A stretch of DNA of 64,000 nt from Paraburkholderia sp041321145 (GTDB lineage: Bacteria > Pseudomonadota > Gammaproteobacteria > Burkholderiales > Burkholderiaceae), in NCBI RefSeq assembly GCF_041321145.1, contig NZ_JBGGWA010000017.1, positions 62,001 through 126,000 on the forward strand. The letters are read 5' to 3'. Under the pieces are notes generated by a model that searched no databases, was not told the origin of the DNA, and saw only the letters and a program-made list of their open reading frames with translations. A program made the position numbers and the translations under genes. Positions 53,213 to 62,580 of the stretch are shown here, in pieces (position 1 is the stretch's first letter; every line of letters starts with the position of its first letter).

Positions 53213-54043
53213 ATGAGCGACCTGCTCGTCAAACCGTCAAGGCATGCCGAAGACGGCCAGATCATCCATATCACGCCGGAGAGCGCCGGCTGGAAATACG
53301 TCGGCTTCGATGTTTTCGACCTGAAGCCTGGCGCGACAGTTACTCGGGAGACGGGCAATCGCGAAGTCTTGATCGTGCTCGTCAAGGGGCACGCGATGGT
53401 CGGTTGCGAAGGGCTCGCGAGCCGCGCGATCGGCGCTCGGATGTCGCCGTTCGATGGCGCGCCGTGGTCCATGTACGTGCCGCCGCATACGCGCTACACG
53501 ATCGTGGCTGCGGACGACGTCGAACTCGGCATCTGCTCCGCGCCCGCGAAGGGCGGTCTGGCGCCGCGCTTCATTGCACCTGACGAGGTCAAGCAGGAAA
53601 CCCGCGGCGCTGGCGCCAATCTGCGTCACGTGCGCCACATCCTGCCGGAAACCGAGCCGGCGGAGAGCTTGCTGGTGGTGGAATCGGTGACGCCGGCGGG
53701 CAACTGGTCGAGCTATCCGCCGCATCGGCACGATACCGACAATGGCGAGCAGCAGACCTATCTCGAGGAAACGTATTACCACCGCGTCTCGCCGCCTCAG
53801 GGCTTTGCGATTCAGCGCGTCTATACCGACGACCGCAGTCTCGACGAAACGCTCTCGGCGTACGACAAGCATGTCGTGCTGGTGCCGCGCGGCTATCACC
53901 CGGTTGCCGCCGCGCACGGCTACGACCTCTACTACCTGAATGTCATGGCTGGTCCACGCCGCGCCTGGCACGTACATAACGAGCCGGCGCATCAATGGTT
54001 ACTACAACCCGGCGCAAGCGTCGCGGTGGACGGCGCGCGCTGA
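53213..54043 (+). CDS. iolB: IolB/KduI-family isomerase
   Basis: 276 residues from ATG 53213 with a strong GGAGG site. Cupin fold; metal-binding segment SSYPPHRHDTDNGEQQTYLEE and a second part with YDLYYLNVMAG. Closest by pattern to IolB (5-deoxy-glucuronate isomerase). In a uxuAB operon that lacks uxaC it might instead act on a hexuronate, as KduI can. No other myo-inositol gene is present. Confidence 0.85.
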   Translation: MSDLLVKPSRHAEDGQIIHITPESAGWKYVGFDVFDLKPGATVTRETGNREVLIVLVKGHAMVGCEGLASRAIGARMSPFDGAPWSMYVPPHTRYTIVAADDVELGICSAPAKGGLAPRFIAPDEVKQETRGAGANLRHVRHILPETEPAESLLVVESVTPAGNWSSYPPHRHDTDNGEQQTYLEETYYHRVSPPQGFAIQRVYTDDRSLDETLSAYDKHVVLVPRGYHPVAAAHGYDLYYLNVMAGPRRAWHVHNEPAHQWLLQPGASVAVDGAR

Positions 54044-54059
54044 GTCCCGGGGCGGTAAG

Positions 54060-55055
54060 TCAGTCGCTGTCGGCGTCGGGGCCTTGGGTGTCGAATCCGG
54101 CGGCCTCGCGCAGCGCTTGCAGCATCGCCCGCGCACCCGGTGAGAGCCTGTCGCCGCGCCGTGTGACCATGCCCGCCGGTCCGAGCTTCAGATCGAGTTC
54201 GAACGGTAGCGGTTCGAGCGCGCCGGCAATGCAATACGGCCGCACCGGCTCGCGCGCAAGCGGCGCGATCATATCGCTCATTTGCAGCAGACTCGAGATG
54301 ACAGGCAGCGATGAACTCTCGACCACATCCGTCGGCAACGCGAGCTGCCGTTCGAGAAAAAGTTGCGTGAACTGGTTGCGCATAACGTTGCCTTTCGGCG
54401 GCAGGATCCACGTTTGCGGCGCCAGTTCGTTCCAGCTCAGAGTCTTGCGCTTGACGAGCGGATGGCCAACGCGTGCGAACAGCGCGTGCTGTGCTTCTGC
54501 GAGCGGGGCGTAGTGCAGTTCCGCCAGATCGTCCGGATTGCGGATTCGCGCGACGATCATATCCAGCTTGCCTTCCTGCAGACGCTGCACCAGCACCTCG
54601 CTGAATTCCATCTCGATGTTGACGCGAATCTGCGGAAAGCGCTTCTTGAGCAGCGCCACGGCTTGCGGCACGAGGTTGGTGGCCGCCGTGACCTCGGTGC
54701 CGATCATCGCCTGCCCGGTCAGGCCGGCTTTGAGCGCGGACACTTCGTCGTACGCGTGCTGCAACTCTGCCAGCACGCTGCGTGCATGGCGGATCAGCAC
54801 CTCGCCGTACCAGGTGGGCTCGACACCGCGCGGATGCCGTTCGAACAATGGCACACCCATCGTCTCTTCCAGTTCCCGCAGCAACTTGGTCGCTCCGGGC
54901 TGCGTCATGTGCGCGGCGTCCGCCGCGCGCAATACCGAGCGATGGGTGTCGAGCTGAACGATCAGGGCCAATTGGCGCGTCTTCAGACGCGTGGGGTCGA
55001 AGTGGCCCGTCGCGATGGTCCCCACGCCGTTAGCAGGATGAATGGCCGAGGTCAC
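54060..55055 (-). CDS. LysR-family transcriptional regulator
   Basis: 331 residues. HTH in residues about 25-85 (LALIVQLDTHRSVLRAADAAH, then QPGATKLLRELEETMGVPLFER), then a LysR substrate domain (EMEFSEVLVQRLQEGKLDMIVAR). Opposite to the M24 peptidase gene and next to uxuAB-iolB; may control both through the shared 34-bp motif. Confidence 0.93.
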   Translation of the reverse strand: MTSAIHPANGVGTIATGHFDPTRLKTRQLALIVQLDTHRSVLRAADAAHMTQPGATKLLRELEETMGVPLFERHPRGVEPTWYGEVLIRHARSVLAELQHAYDEVSALKAGLTGQAMIGTEVTAATNLVPQAVALLKKRFPQIRVNIEMEFSEVLVQRLQEGKLDMIVARIRNPDDLAELHYAPLAEAQHALFARVGHPLVKRKTLSWNELAPQTWILPPKGNVMRNQFTQLFLERQLALPTDVVESSSLPVISSLLQMSDMIAPLAREPVRPYCIAGALEPLPFELDLKLGPAGMVTRRGDRLSPGARAMLQALREAAGFDTQGPDADSD

Positions 55056-55084
55056 GATGTCGTCTCCATGTATTCCGTATCGAT

Positions 55085-55118
55085 ATAGATTTTGAGTTAT
55101 TTTTCATTATAAATGCAT
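55085..55118. promoter_or_regulatory. shared 34-bp motif, copy 2 (candidate LysR site / promoter)
   Basis: Second copy of the motif at 50411, in the divergent lysR/M24 region, 30 bases from the lysR start. Right part TATTTTTCATTATAAATGC. Confidence 0.6.
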
Positions 55119-55241
55119 ATCGATCGATTCTACTATGCAGAAGACGTCCTGCATTCCAAGGCGAGGCGGATTCCCATCATGACATCGAGACCGGCTGCAT
55201 CCAGCATCCGCGCATGCAGCCGCACAGGAGACGAAGAAGCA

Positions 55242-56408
55242 ATGAACATCCGTACCGCAGACATCCCGCCGGAAGGCATCACTACCGACGAGTTCCTTGG
55301 CCGCGTCGCGAGGGTCCGCAGCGCACTCGACAAGGCGGGCCTGGTCGGCCTGCTCGCCTTCGGCGATTGCTGGCGTGGCGCGAACATCGGCTACTTCACC
55401 GAGTTTCGTCCGCTCGACGGCGTATCGGACATCGCCAACGCGATCCTGCTGCTGCCGGTGGACGGCGACCCTGTGCTGTTCGTGTCGGATCAATGCTTCG
55501 ACTACGCGACGAGCGTGACTGCCTTCGAGGTGCGCAGCCTGCGGGAAGTCACGCAACAGGTGCAGGCATTTTCGGCACGGCACCGCAGCGGCACGGTCGG
55601 CCTCGCCGGCGCCGCCTATATCCCCGCGGACCTGTTGCAGCGCGTGAACGCCGGTCTCGGCGAACTGAAGCTCGAACCGACGATGGTGCTGGCCGAAATC
55701 AAGGCGATCAAGAGCGAGGCCGAGGTCGCGCTGATGCGCAAAGCCGCCGCCTTGACCGATTCGGCGATGGCCGCGATTCGCGACGCGCTCGCCGACCGCC
55801 ATCCCTACACCGAGCGTGAACTCGCTTTAATCGCTGACCGCGCGATGCTCGCGGGAGGAGCGGAGCGGACCGCGTTCGATTCGATGGTGCAATCCGGTCC
55901 GCGCTCGGCGTATAACCTGGCGCGCCCCACCGACCGTATCCTGCAACCGGGCGACCTGATCATGACCGACATCGGTGCGCGTTATCGTGGGTACGTCGCC
56001 GATGGCGGACGCGGTTTCACCTACGGTCCGGCGAATCCCGAAAAGATGGCGATCGTCGCGGCAGCGGCGCGCGCGGTCGAAGCGGGGCTTGCCGCCGCGC
56101 GTCCCGGCATGGCGGCCATGGAACTGAACGCGGTGATCCAGCAGGCGCTGGTGAAATCGAACTACGAGCAATACTCAAGCGAAGCGCGCGGCCATGGCAC
56201 CGGTCACGGCACCGGCATGGACCCGGAAGAAGAAGCGCCGTGGATCGGGCCGGGCAACAAGACCGTGCTGCAGGAAAACATGGTCTTTACCCTGAAGGCG
56301 ACGATCACGGTGCCGAACGTCGGCGGTTTGCGCACGGAACGTATCGTGCGGTTGACCTCGGGCGGCGTCGAAACGCTCGACCAGTTCCCGATGAAACTGC
56401 ACTGGTGA
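55242..56408 (+). CDS. M24-family metallopeptidase (Xaa-Pro dipeptidase/creatinase-like)
   Basis: 388 residues from ATG 55242. The pita-bread metal ligands are readable: DIGARYRGYVADGGR (two Asp), GHGTGHGTGM (His), and Glu in NMVFTLKATI-adjacent and LRTERIVRL segments. N-terminal creatinase-type domain precedes. It might cleave an Xaa-Pro dipeptide or a non-peptide C-N bond. The adjacent MHS transporter may import its substrate. Confidence 0.88.
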   Translation: MNIRTADIPPEGITTDEFLGRVARVRSALDKAGLVGLLAFGDCWRGANIGYFTEFRPLDGVSDIANAILLLPVDGDPVLFVSDQCFDYATSVTAFEVRSLREVTQQVQAFSARHRSGTVGLAGAAYIPADLLQRVNAGLGELKLEPTMVLAEIKAIKSEAEVALMRKAAALTDSAMAAIRDALADRHPYTERELALIADRAMLAGGAERTAFDSMVQSGPRSAYNLARPTDRILQPGDLIMTDIGARYRGYVADGGRGFTYGPANPEKMAIVAAAARAVEAGLAAARPGMAAMELNAVIQQALVKSNYEQYSSEARGHGTGHGTGMDPEEEAPWIGPGNKTVLQENMVFTLKATITVPNVGGLRTERIVRLTSGGVETLDQFPMKLHW

Positions 56409-56497
56409 GCACAGTGAATTTATCGTAACGTGCGGGCGAACCCGCGCCGCCGACACGCAGCAGTTCAAAACATAGATTCCCAGAGAAGGGAGGAGAC

Positions 56498-57883
56498 ATG
56501 AATACATCGCCCGTTTCATCCGGCAACGCGCCGGTTATCAGCCGTTCGGCCGTCAACCGTGTGCTGGTCGCTTCGGTGGTCGGGACCGCCATCGAGTGGT
56601 ACGACTTTTTTCTCTATGCCACCGCTTCGGCGCTGGTCTTCGCCAAGCTGTTCTTCCCCTCGTTCGATCCGGCGGTCGGCACCATCGCGGCGTTCGGCAG
56701 TTTTGCGGTCGGCTATCTCGCACGGCCTTTCGGCGCCGTGTTTTTCGGGCACTTTGGCGACCGCATCGGACGTAAGGCGACGCTCGTCGCGACGCTGACA
56801 ATCATGGGCGTCGGCACCTTCGTGATCGGCCTGCTGCCGACCTACGCCTCGATCGGCGTCTGGGCGCCGATCCTGCTGGTGGCGATGCGCTTCCTGCAAG
56901 GGCTCGGCGTCGGCGGCGAATGGGGCGGCGCGGTGCTGATGGTGGTCGAAACGGCGCCGGCCAGGAAGCGTGGCTTCTTCGGCGCGTTCCCGCAATTGGG
57001 CGTGCCGCTCGGACTGATGCTCTCGACCGCGGTGTTCAAAGCCGTATCGAGTCTGCCGTCAGACGCGTTCTATTCATGGGGATGGCGCCTGCCGTTCCTG
57101 CTGAGCGTCGCGCTGATCGCGATCGGCCTGTTCATCCGCCTGCGCGTCATGGAGTCGCCGGTATTCGAACAGATCAAGGCGAGCAAGCAGGTCGTGAAGG
57201 CGCCGCTGATCGAATTGCTGCGCCGGCATCCGAAAGACCTCGTGCTGACGATCGGCACGCGCTTCGCGGTCGACATCACCTTCAACGTGATCAACGTGTT
57301 CGTGCTGGTCTACGGAACGACGCGGCTCGGCCTGCCGCGCGGACTGCTGCTGAACGCCATCATTCTCGGCTGCGCCTTTGCGCTGATCACGCTGCCGCTG
57401 TTCGGCAAACTGTCGGACGTGATCGGACGCCGGACCGTCTTCATGCTCGGCGCGGTGTTCGTGGCGATCTACGGATTCGCGTTCTTTCCGTTGCTTGAGA
57501 CACGCAATCCGACCTGGATTTTCGTGGCGTACGTCTGCGGTATCGCGTTAAGCCAGGCGTCGGTGTACGGCGTGCAATCGACGTGGTTTGCTGAACTGTT
57601 CGGTACGCGGGTGCGCTACACGGGTGCGTCGCTGCCGTATCAGATCGCCGGCATCATCACGTCAGGACCGACGCCATTGATCGCCACCTATCTGTTCGCC
57701 ACGTATAGCCAGACGCTGCCCATTTCGATCTATATCGCGGCGACAGGGTTGCTGAGCCTGGTGTGCGCGTTTTTCCTCGCCGAGACTTTCAGGCGGGATC
57801 TGTCCGCGGAGCCGGAAGATGAAGCGGCCGCAGCGCTGGGCGCGCGTGCGTCCGCTCACTCGCCGCATCCTCTGCCGCGCTGA
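56498..57883 (+). CDS. MFS transporter, metabolite:H+ symporter (MHS) type
   Basis: 461 residues, twelve hydrophobic segments. The opening VVGTAIEWYDFFLYATASAL and the loop GHFGDRIGRKATL are classical for the MHS group (ProP, ShiA, KgtP). Located after the M24 gene with a ribosome site AAGGGAGGAG. Confidence 0.94.
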   Translation: MNTSPVSSGNAPVISRSAVNRVLVASVVGTAIEWYDFFLYATASALVFAKLFFPSFDPAVGTIAAFGSFAVGYLARPFGAVFFGHFGDRIGRKATLVATLTIMGVGTFVIGLLPTYASIGVWAPILLVAMRFLQGLGVGGEWGGAVLMVVETAPARKRGFFGAFPQLGVPLGLMLSTAVFKAVSSLPSDAFYSWGWRLPFLLSVALIAIGLFIRLRVMESPVFEQIKASKQVVKAPLIELLRRHPKDLVLTIGTRFAVDITFNVINVFVLVYGTTRLGLPRGLLLNAIILGCAFALITLPLFGKLSDVIGRRTVFMLGAVFVAIYGFAFFPLLETRNPTWIFVAYVCGIALSQASVYGVQSTWFAELFGTRVRYTGASLPYQIAGIITSGPTPLIATYLFATYSQTLPISIYIAATGLLSLVCAFFLAETFRRDLSAEPEDEAAAALGARASAHSPHPLPR

Positions 57884-58170
57884 GCGCAAATCAATCCGGC
57901 TGCAATGCCGTGTATGACCTGGCCGTTTGCGGCGCCGAAGTGCGGGCCGGCGCGAGGCAACGGTCGAGTCGCTAACGCGGGTTGAATGGACGCCTTGTTG
58001 GCTCGCTTAATCGCGGGTCGGAGACGGGAGCGGCGGTCAGGGACGGCGGCATGGCCGGTCTGGTGGCGTGCACAGCCTGCGCCTGCGGCGCAGTGCTAAA
58101 GAGAATGTTATGCGTGGTCGGTGAGCGTGGGAATTCGGCCACCGCTTGACACTGCTAGAGCAACTCGGTA
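57884..58170. other. intergenic region without recognisable features
   Basis: About 290 bases before the GntR operator. No gene, strong hairpin with T run, or repeat was seen. Confidence 0.5.
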
Positions 58171-58190
58171 TTGTCTGACAACCTGATCAA
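58171..58190. promoter_or_regulatory. GntR/FadR-type operator, copy 1
   Basis: TTGTCTGACAA is a perfect dyad fitting the FadR-subfamily consensus TNGTNNNACNA; CCTGAT follows. The 15-base string GTCTGACAACCTGAT recurs upstream of lhgO. Located 16 bases before the regulator's ATG, so it also implies autoregulation. Confidence 0.72.
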
Positions 58191-58205
58191 AACGAGATCC
58201 TGTTG

Positions 58206-58907
58206 ATGCTTGAGCTTGAACGTCCCGATTCGCTTGTGCAGCGTGTGGTAAGCGCACTTCGCGCGGAAATTGATGCTGGTCATTTTCCTGCCGAGTCGCG
58301 CCTGCCAACGGAGCAGCAACTGTCGGAACGGCTCAACGTGAGCCGCTCAGTCGTGCGCGAGGCAATCGCGCAGCTGAAATCGGACGGTGTCCTGGTTGCC
58401 CGGCGCGGCGCAGGGTCGTTCATTTCGCAAACGCCGTCGGGTACGGTTTTTCGGCTGCCGAGCGGCGGCAACCAGAAGCTGGATCTTGCGCAACTGTTCG
58501 AAATGCGTCTATGGATCGAAACCCAGGCGGCGATGACCGCGGCGCGCCGACGTACCCCGGAAGATCTGAAACGCATGAGCGATGCGATCCGCGAGATGGA
58601 AAAGAAACGCCTTGATGTCGACGCGGCTTCCGCAGCCGATGTCGCGTTTCACCGGGCCATCGCTGCAGCCACCAAGAACGAGTATTTCGTCGCGTTCCAC
58701 GATTTCCTGCGCGGCCAACTGGTGGCGGTGCGTCGCGCGCAGTGGGCCAACACGGCTAGCCACGCGGGCGATTACGCGCGCCAGGAGCACGGCGAGCTGT
58801 ACGAGGCTATCGAGCGCGGCGACCATCGGGGCGCCGCCGAATCGGCTGAGCGGCATCTACGCGCCGCAGCCAAACGCCAGAAAATCGAGTTACCCCCTAG
58901 CGATTGA
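58206..58907 (+). CDS. GntR-family (FCD) regulator of the lhgO unit
   Basis: 233 residues from ATG 58206. Winged HTH (RLPTEQQLSERLNVSRSVVREAIAQL-type segment, residues 30-70) and a C-terminal FCD domain (LFEMRLWIETQAAMTA, then AFHRAIAAATKNEYF with metal-binding His). CsiR and LhgR, GntR proteins of this group, control lhgO elsewhere, and lhgO is the next gene. The two operators support direct control. Confidence 0.92.
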   Translation: MLELERPDSLVQRVVSALRAEIDAGHFPAESRLPTEQQLSERLNVSRSVVREAIAQLKSDGVLVARRGAGSFISQTPSGTVFRLPSGGNQKLDLAQLFEMRLWIETQAAMTAARRRTPEDLKRMSDAIREMEKKRLDVDAASAADVAFHRAIAAATKNEYFVAFHDFLRGQLVAVRRAQWANTASHAGDYARQEHGELYEAIERGDHRGAAESAERHLRAAAKRQKIELPPSD

Positions 58908-58921
58908 CGATAACGGGCAAG

Positions 58922-58975
58922 CAGCGCGGCCCTTCGCGGCCCTGCGCTCAAGCCCGCGAGGCGGTTCTCTTTTTT
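58922..58975 (+). terminator. possible terminator after the GntR gene
   Basis: An imperfect GC hairpin (AGCGCGGCC...GGCCCTGCGCT) is followed by a short CCGC/GCGG stem and TTCTCTTTTTT. Confidence 0.4.
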
Positions 58976-58983
58976 GGGCTAGT

Positions 58984-59003
58984 TAGTCTGACAACCTGAT
59001 AAG
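58984..59003. promoter_or_regulatory. GntR/FadR-type operator, copy 2
   Basis: TAGTCTGACAACCTGATAAG shares the 15-base string with the site at 58171 and fits TNGTNNNACNA. It lies 61 bases before the lhgO start. Confidence 0.72.
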
Positions 59004-59064
59004 AGGACGAGAAAGCGTTTAGCAAGCTGAATCCGCAAAGTAGAAGCGAAGAAGAAGAAAAAAC

Positions 59065-60261
59065 ATGATTTATGACTTTTGCATCATCGGTGGCGGCATC
59101 GTCGGTCTCGCGACGGCGATGGAGTTGCTGCAGCGTGAGCCCACGGCTTCGCTGCTGCTGCTCGAGAAGGAGACCACGCTCGCGAAGCATCAGACCGGGC
59201 ACAACAGCGGCGTGATTCACGCGGGCATCTACTACCAGCCGGGCAGTCTTAAGGCGGAGTTGTGCAAGCGCGGCGCCGAGGCAACCAAGCAGTTCTGCAC
59301 GGAGCATGCCATTCCGTTCGACGTGTGCGGCAAGCTGCTGGTCGCGTCCAATCCGCTCGAACTCGCGCGCATGGAAGCGCTGTACGCGCGCTCGCAACAG
59401 AACGGTTTGCGCGTGGAGCGGCTCAATGCCGCCGAGTTGCGGCGCCGTGAGCCGAATATTGTCGGTCTGGGTGGTCTATTTCTCGATGCGACCGGGATCG
59501 TCGATTACCGTCAGGTATGCGAAGCGATGGCGCGCGTCATCAAGAAAGCAGGCGGAGAAATTCGCCTCGGCACCCAGGTCACGTCGATTGCCGAGTTGGG
59601 CGATTACGTCACCGTCGACGCTTCGGACGAACAGCAATGGCGGGCAAAGAAGCTGGTGGTCTGCGGCGGCCTGCAATCGGACCGGCTAGCCAGGCTAGCG
59701 GGCGTGAAAATCGATCACCAGATCGTGCCGTTTCGCGGCGAGTACTATCGCTTGCCGGCCTCGAAGAACGACGTGGTACGCCATCTGATCTATCCGATTC
59801 CCGACCCGGATCTGCCGTTTCTCGGCGTGCATCTGACGCGGATGATCGACGGTAGCGTGACAGTCGGACCGAATGCGGTGCTCGGATTCGGCCGCGAAAA
59901 CTATCCGAAGCTTTCCGTGAATCTGCGCGACGTCGCCGAATATGCCGCTTTCCCCGGTTTCTGGAAAACCATCTGGCGCAACCTGGGCTCCGGCATGGGC
60001 GAGATGAAGAACTCGCTGTTCAAGCGCGGTTATCTCGAGCAGTGCCGCAAATATTGCCCGTCGCTGACGGTCGACGATCTGCTGCCTTATGAAGCCGGCA
60101 TTCGCGCGCAAGCCGTGATGCGCGACGGCACGCTGGTGCACGACTTCCTGTTCGCCGACACGCCGCGCATGGTGCACGTGTGCAACGCGCCTTCGCCGGC
60201 CGCGACCTCCGCCATGCCGATCGGCTCGATGATCGCCGATCGCATTCTGAAGGCCGCGTAA
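59065..60261 (+). CDS. lhgO: L-2-hydroxyglutarate dehydrogenase/oxidase
   Basis: 398 residues, full length. FAD dinucleotide motif CIIGGGIVGLATA, then KHQTGHNSGVIHAGIYYQPG, FRGEYYRLP, and the C-terminal NAPSPAATSAMPIGSMI are LhgO/L2HGDH hallmarks. It oxidises L-2-hydroxyglutarate to 2-oxoglutarate at the membrane. In E. coli it acts after the glutarate hydroxylase CsiD, which is not in this window. Confidence 0.95.
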   Translation: MIYDFCIIGGGIVGLATAMELLQREPTASLLLLEKETTLAKHQTGHNSGVIHAGIYYQPGSLKAELCKRGAEATKQFCTEHAIPFDVCGKLLVASNPLELARMEALYARSQQNGLRVERLNAAELRRREPNIVGLGGLFLDATGIVDYRQVCEAMARVIKKAGGEIRLGTQVTSIAELGDYVTVDASDEQQWRAKKLVVCGGLQSDRLARLAGVKIDHQIVPFRGEYYRLPASKNDVVRHLIYPIPDPDLPFLGVHLTRMIDGSVTVGPNAVLGFGRENYPKLSVNLRDVAEYAAFPGFWKTIWRNLGSGMGEMKNSLFKRGYLEQCRKYCPSLTVDDLLPYEAGIRAQAVMRDGTLVHDFLFADTPRMVHVCNAPSPAATSAMPIGSMIADRILKAA

Positions 60262-60412
60262 ATGACTGGCGCCCATCGGCGCGCTCATCGAACAACACCG
60301 TTTCCGCCGACGAGGCCGGTCATCGCCTCGTTGGATTTTCTGTTGTGTCCGCCGTGCATCGGCAAAGCGCAACTCCTCTCTGCATTGAAAAAAAGTGACT
60401 GGAGACCTCGCA

Positions 60413-61624
60413 GTGCATAAGTCCCTCGCAACCTCCTCGAAACCTCTCGCCGCACACGTGGCATTCGCATTCGCCGTGCTTGCCGCTGCGGGAGCGCCGG
60501 CAGCAGTTCACGCGCAAAGCAGCGTGACGCTTTACGGCATCATTGACGAGGGCATCAACTACACGAGCAACGTACAAACGAGCCCGGGCCAGGGCCACAG
60601 CCAGTACAGTCTGTCGAGCGGCATTCTGAGCGGCAGCCGTTGGGGTCTGCGGGGCAATGAAGATCTGGGCGGCGGTATGAAGGCGATCTTCGTGCTCGAA
60701 AGCGGTTTCGACGTGAACAGCGGCAAGATGGGCCAGGGTTCGCTGCTGTTCGGCCGCCAGGCGTATGTGGGGGTTTCGAGCCCGTACGGCACGGTCACGC
60801 TCGGCCGTCAGTACGATCCGGTGGTCGACTACATCCATCCGCTGATGCCGAGCGCGATGTTCTCGGGCAGCATCGGCGCGCATCCGGGCGACCTCGATAA
60901 CCTCAACAACACCAATCGCGTGAACAACGCGGTCAAGTACCGCACGGCCAGCTATGGAGGCTTGACCGCGGAAGGCATGTATAGCTTCGGTGGCGTGCCG
61001 GGCAGCATGGCCGGCAACCAGATCTACTCGCTCGGCGCCGGTTACGCTCGCGGGCCGCTCACGGTCGGCGTCGGCTACCTGAATGCGCGCAATCCGAATG
61101 CCTCTTTCTTCGGCACGGCAGCCGGCGCGACGGCGGCCACCAACAACTTCGGCAGCTCGCCGGTGATCAATGGCTACGCCTCGGCGCAGAGCGAAGAGAT
61201 CATCAGCGCCGGCGCCACCTACGTGATCGGCGCGGCGACCCTCGGCGGGATTTATTCGAACACGAAATTCAAGCATCTGAGCGGCGCCGTGTCGCCGCTC
61301 AATCCGGCCGGCGTGGGGGGCACCGCGAGCTTCAACAGCGCTGAAGTCAACTTGCAGTATCAGTTGACGCCGGCGCTCTCGTTCGGCGCAGCCTACAACT
61401 ACACCGACGGCGGCGGCGCGAATGACGCGAAATATCAACAGGGCTCGCTGAGTGCCGACTACATCGTCTCCAGGCGTACCGATTTCTATGTGATCGGCGT
61501 TTTGCAGCATGCGTCGGGCACCGATTCGACCGGGCGCGCAGCGCGCGCCTCGCTCAATGGCCTGACGCCTGCGTCGGGTAACCAGCAGGCGACGGTCCGT
61601 TTCGCGATCCGCCACAAGTTCTGA
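60413..61624 (+). CDS. outer-membrane porin, Burkholderia type
   Basis: 403 residues from GTG 60413 (GGAG at 60401); a GTG at 60395 is another option. Signal peptide ends VHAQ, then SSVTLYGIIDEGINYTSN, FGRQAYVGVSSPYG and the terminal FAIRHKF with C-terminal Phe. About 30% longer loops than the porin at 46861 are not evident; the two are paralogues. Confidence 0.93.
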   Translation: MHKSLATSSKPLAAHVAFAFAVLAAAGAPAAVHAQSSVTLYGIIDEGINYTSNVQTSPGQGHSQYSLSSGILSGSRWGLRGNEDLGGGMKAIFVLESGFDVNSGKMGQGSLLFGRQAYVGVSSPYGTVTLGRQYDPVVDYIHPLMPSAMFSGSIGAHPGDLDNLNNTNRVNNAVKYRTASYGGLTAEGMYSFGGVPGSMAGNQIYSLGAGYARGPLTVGVGYLNARNPNASFFGTAAGATAATNNFGSSPVINGYASAQSEEIISAGATYVIGAATLGGIYSNTKFKHLSGAVSPLNPAGVGGTASFNSAEVNLQYQLTPALSFGAAYNYTDGGGANDAKYQQGSLSADYIVSRRTDFYVIGVLQHASGTDSTGRAARASLNGLTPASGNQQATVRFAIRHKF

Positions 61625-61666
61625 CGCCCGGCCGGCCACCACTTCACCGAAATCAGGAGTAAATCT

Positions 61667-62425
61667 GTGACCTCAGCGACCGCAGTGACTATCCCGAGCC
61701 CGCTCACTGACGAGAACCGCGCCCGCCTGCGCAACGTCAGCACGGCGACCCTGACCACTGCGCTTTTCAAGCGCGGCCTTCACAGCGTTTGCGTGCAAGG
61801 CGTGCTGCCGGTCAACCCGGCGGCCGCGCGCATGGTTGGCGAAGCCTATACGCTGCGCTACATTCCGGCCCGCGAGGACCTCGATCACATCGGCGTGTTC
61901 TCGGACCGCAGCCATCCGCAACGCCGCGGCGTCGAGGAGATTCCACCTGGTCACGTGATGGTGGTCGATTCGCGCAAGGACGCGCGCGCGGCCTCGGCAG
62001 GCGGCATTCTGATTACGCGCATGATGGTGCGCGGCGTGGCCGGCGTCGTCACCGACGGCGGCTTTCGCGATACGCCGGATCTGCGGAAGCTCGACTTTCC
62101 CTGCTATCAGGCGCGTCCGTCGGCGCCGACCAACCTGATTCATCACCATGCTGTCGATCTGAACGTGCCGATCGCGTGTGGCGACGTGGCGGTGTATCCG
62201 GGCGACATTATCGTCGGCGATGCGGAAGCGGTTGTGGTGATTCCGGCGCATCTGGCCAACGAGATCGCTGAAGAAGCCGCCGCGATGACCGTATTCGAAG
62301 ACTGGGTCGATGTCCAGGTGCGCGCTGGCCGCTCGACCTTCGGCCTATACCCGCCGGACGAGGCGACGCGCGCCGACTTCGAAGCATGGAAAAAGAGCCC
62401 GTCTGCAAACGGGGCTGGACTATAA
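61667..62425 (+). CDS. RraA-family aldolase (HMG aldolase-like)
   Basis: 252 residues from GTG 61667 with CAGGAG site. RraA/HMG-aldolase signature: TLTTALFKRG, VMVVDSRKD, AGVVTDGGFRDTPDL (Arg and Asp of the metal site) and VYPGDIIVGDAEAVVVIP. Members cleave 4-hydroxy-4-methyl-2-oxoglutarate or decarboxylate oxaloacetate. Follows a porin, precedes a transporter. Confidence 0.92.
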   Translation: MTSATAVTIPSPLTDENRARLRNVSTATLTTALFKRGLHSVCVQGVLPVNPAAARMVGEAYTLRYIPAREDLDHIGVFSDRSHPQRRGVEEIPPGHVMVVDSRKDARAASAGGILITRMMVRGVAGVVTDGGFRDTPDLRKLDFPCYQARPSAPTNLIHHHAVDLNVPIACGDVAVYPGDIIVGDAEAVVVIPAHLANEIAEEAAAMTVFEDWVDVQVRAGRSTFGLYPPDEATRADFEAWKKSPSANGAGL

Positions 62426-62541
62426 GCAGGGAAACGGTTACCTGTGCCGCGCAATGATGCAATCGCGCGAGCGCAGGTGGCCGCTCTAACAAATGATTGC
62501 GTGCGGCGAGGCCGTACGAAACCACCCGCATCAGCATTTAC

Positions 62542-62568
62542 GCCGGACCGCGCAAAAGGCGGTCCGGC
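62542..62568. repeat. GC-rich hairpin just before the MFS gene
   Basis: Perfect 9-bp stem GCCGGACCG / CGGTCCGGC with a 9-base loop, ending next to the ATG at 62569 and 12 bases before the GTG at 62581. No T run, so not a terminator on its own. Confidence 0.6.
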
Positions 62569-62580
62569 ATGGAGACGACA

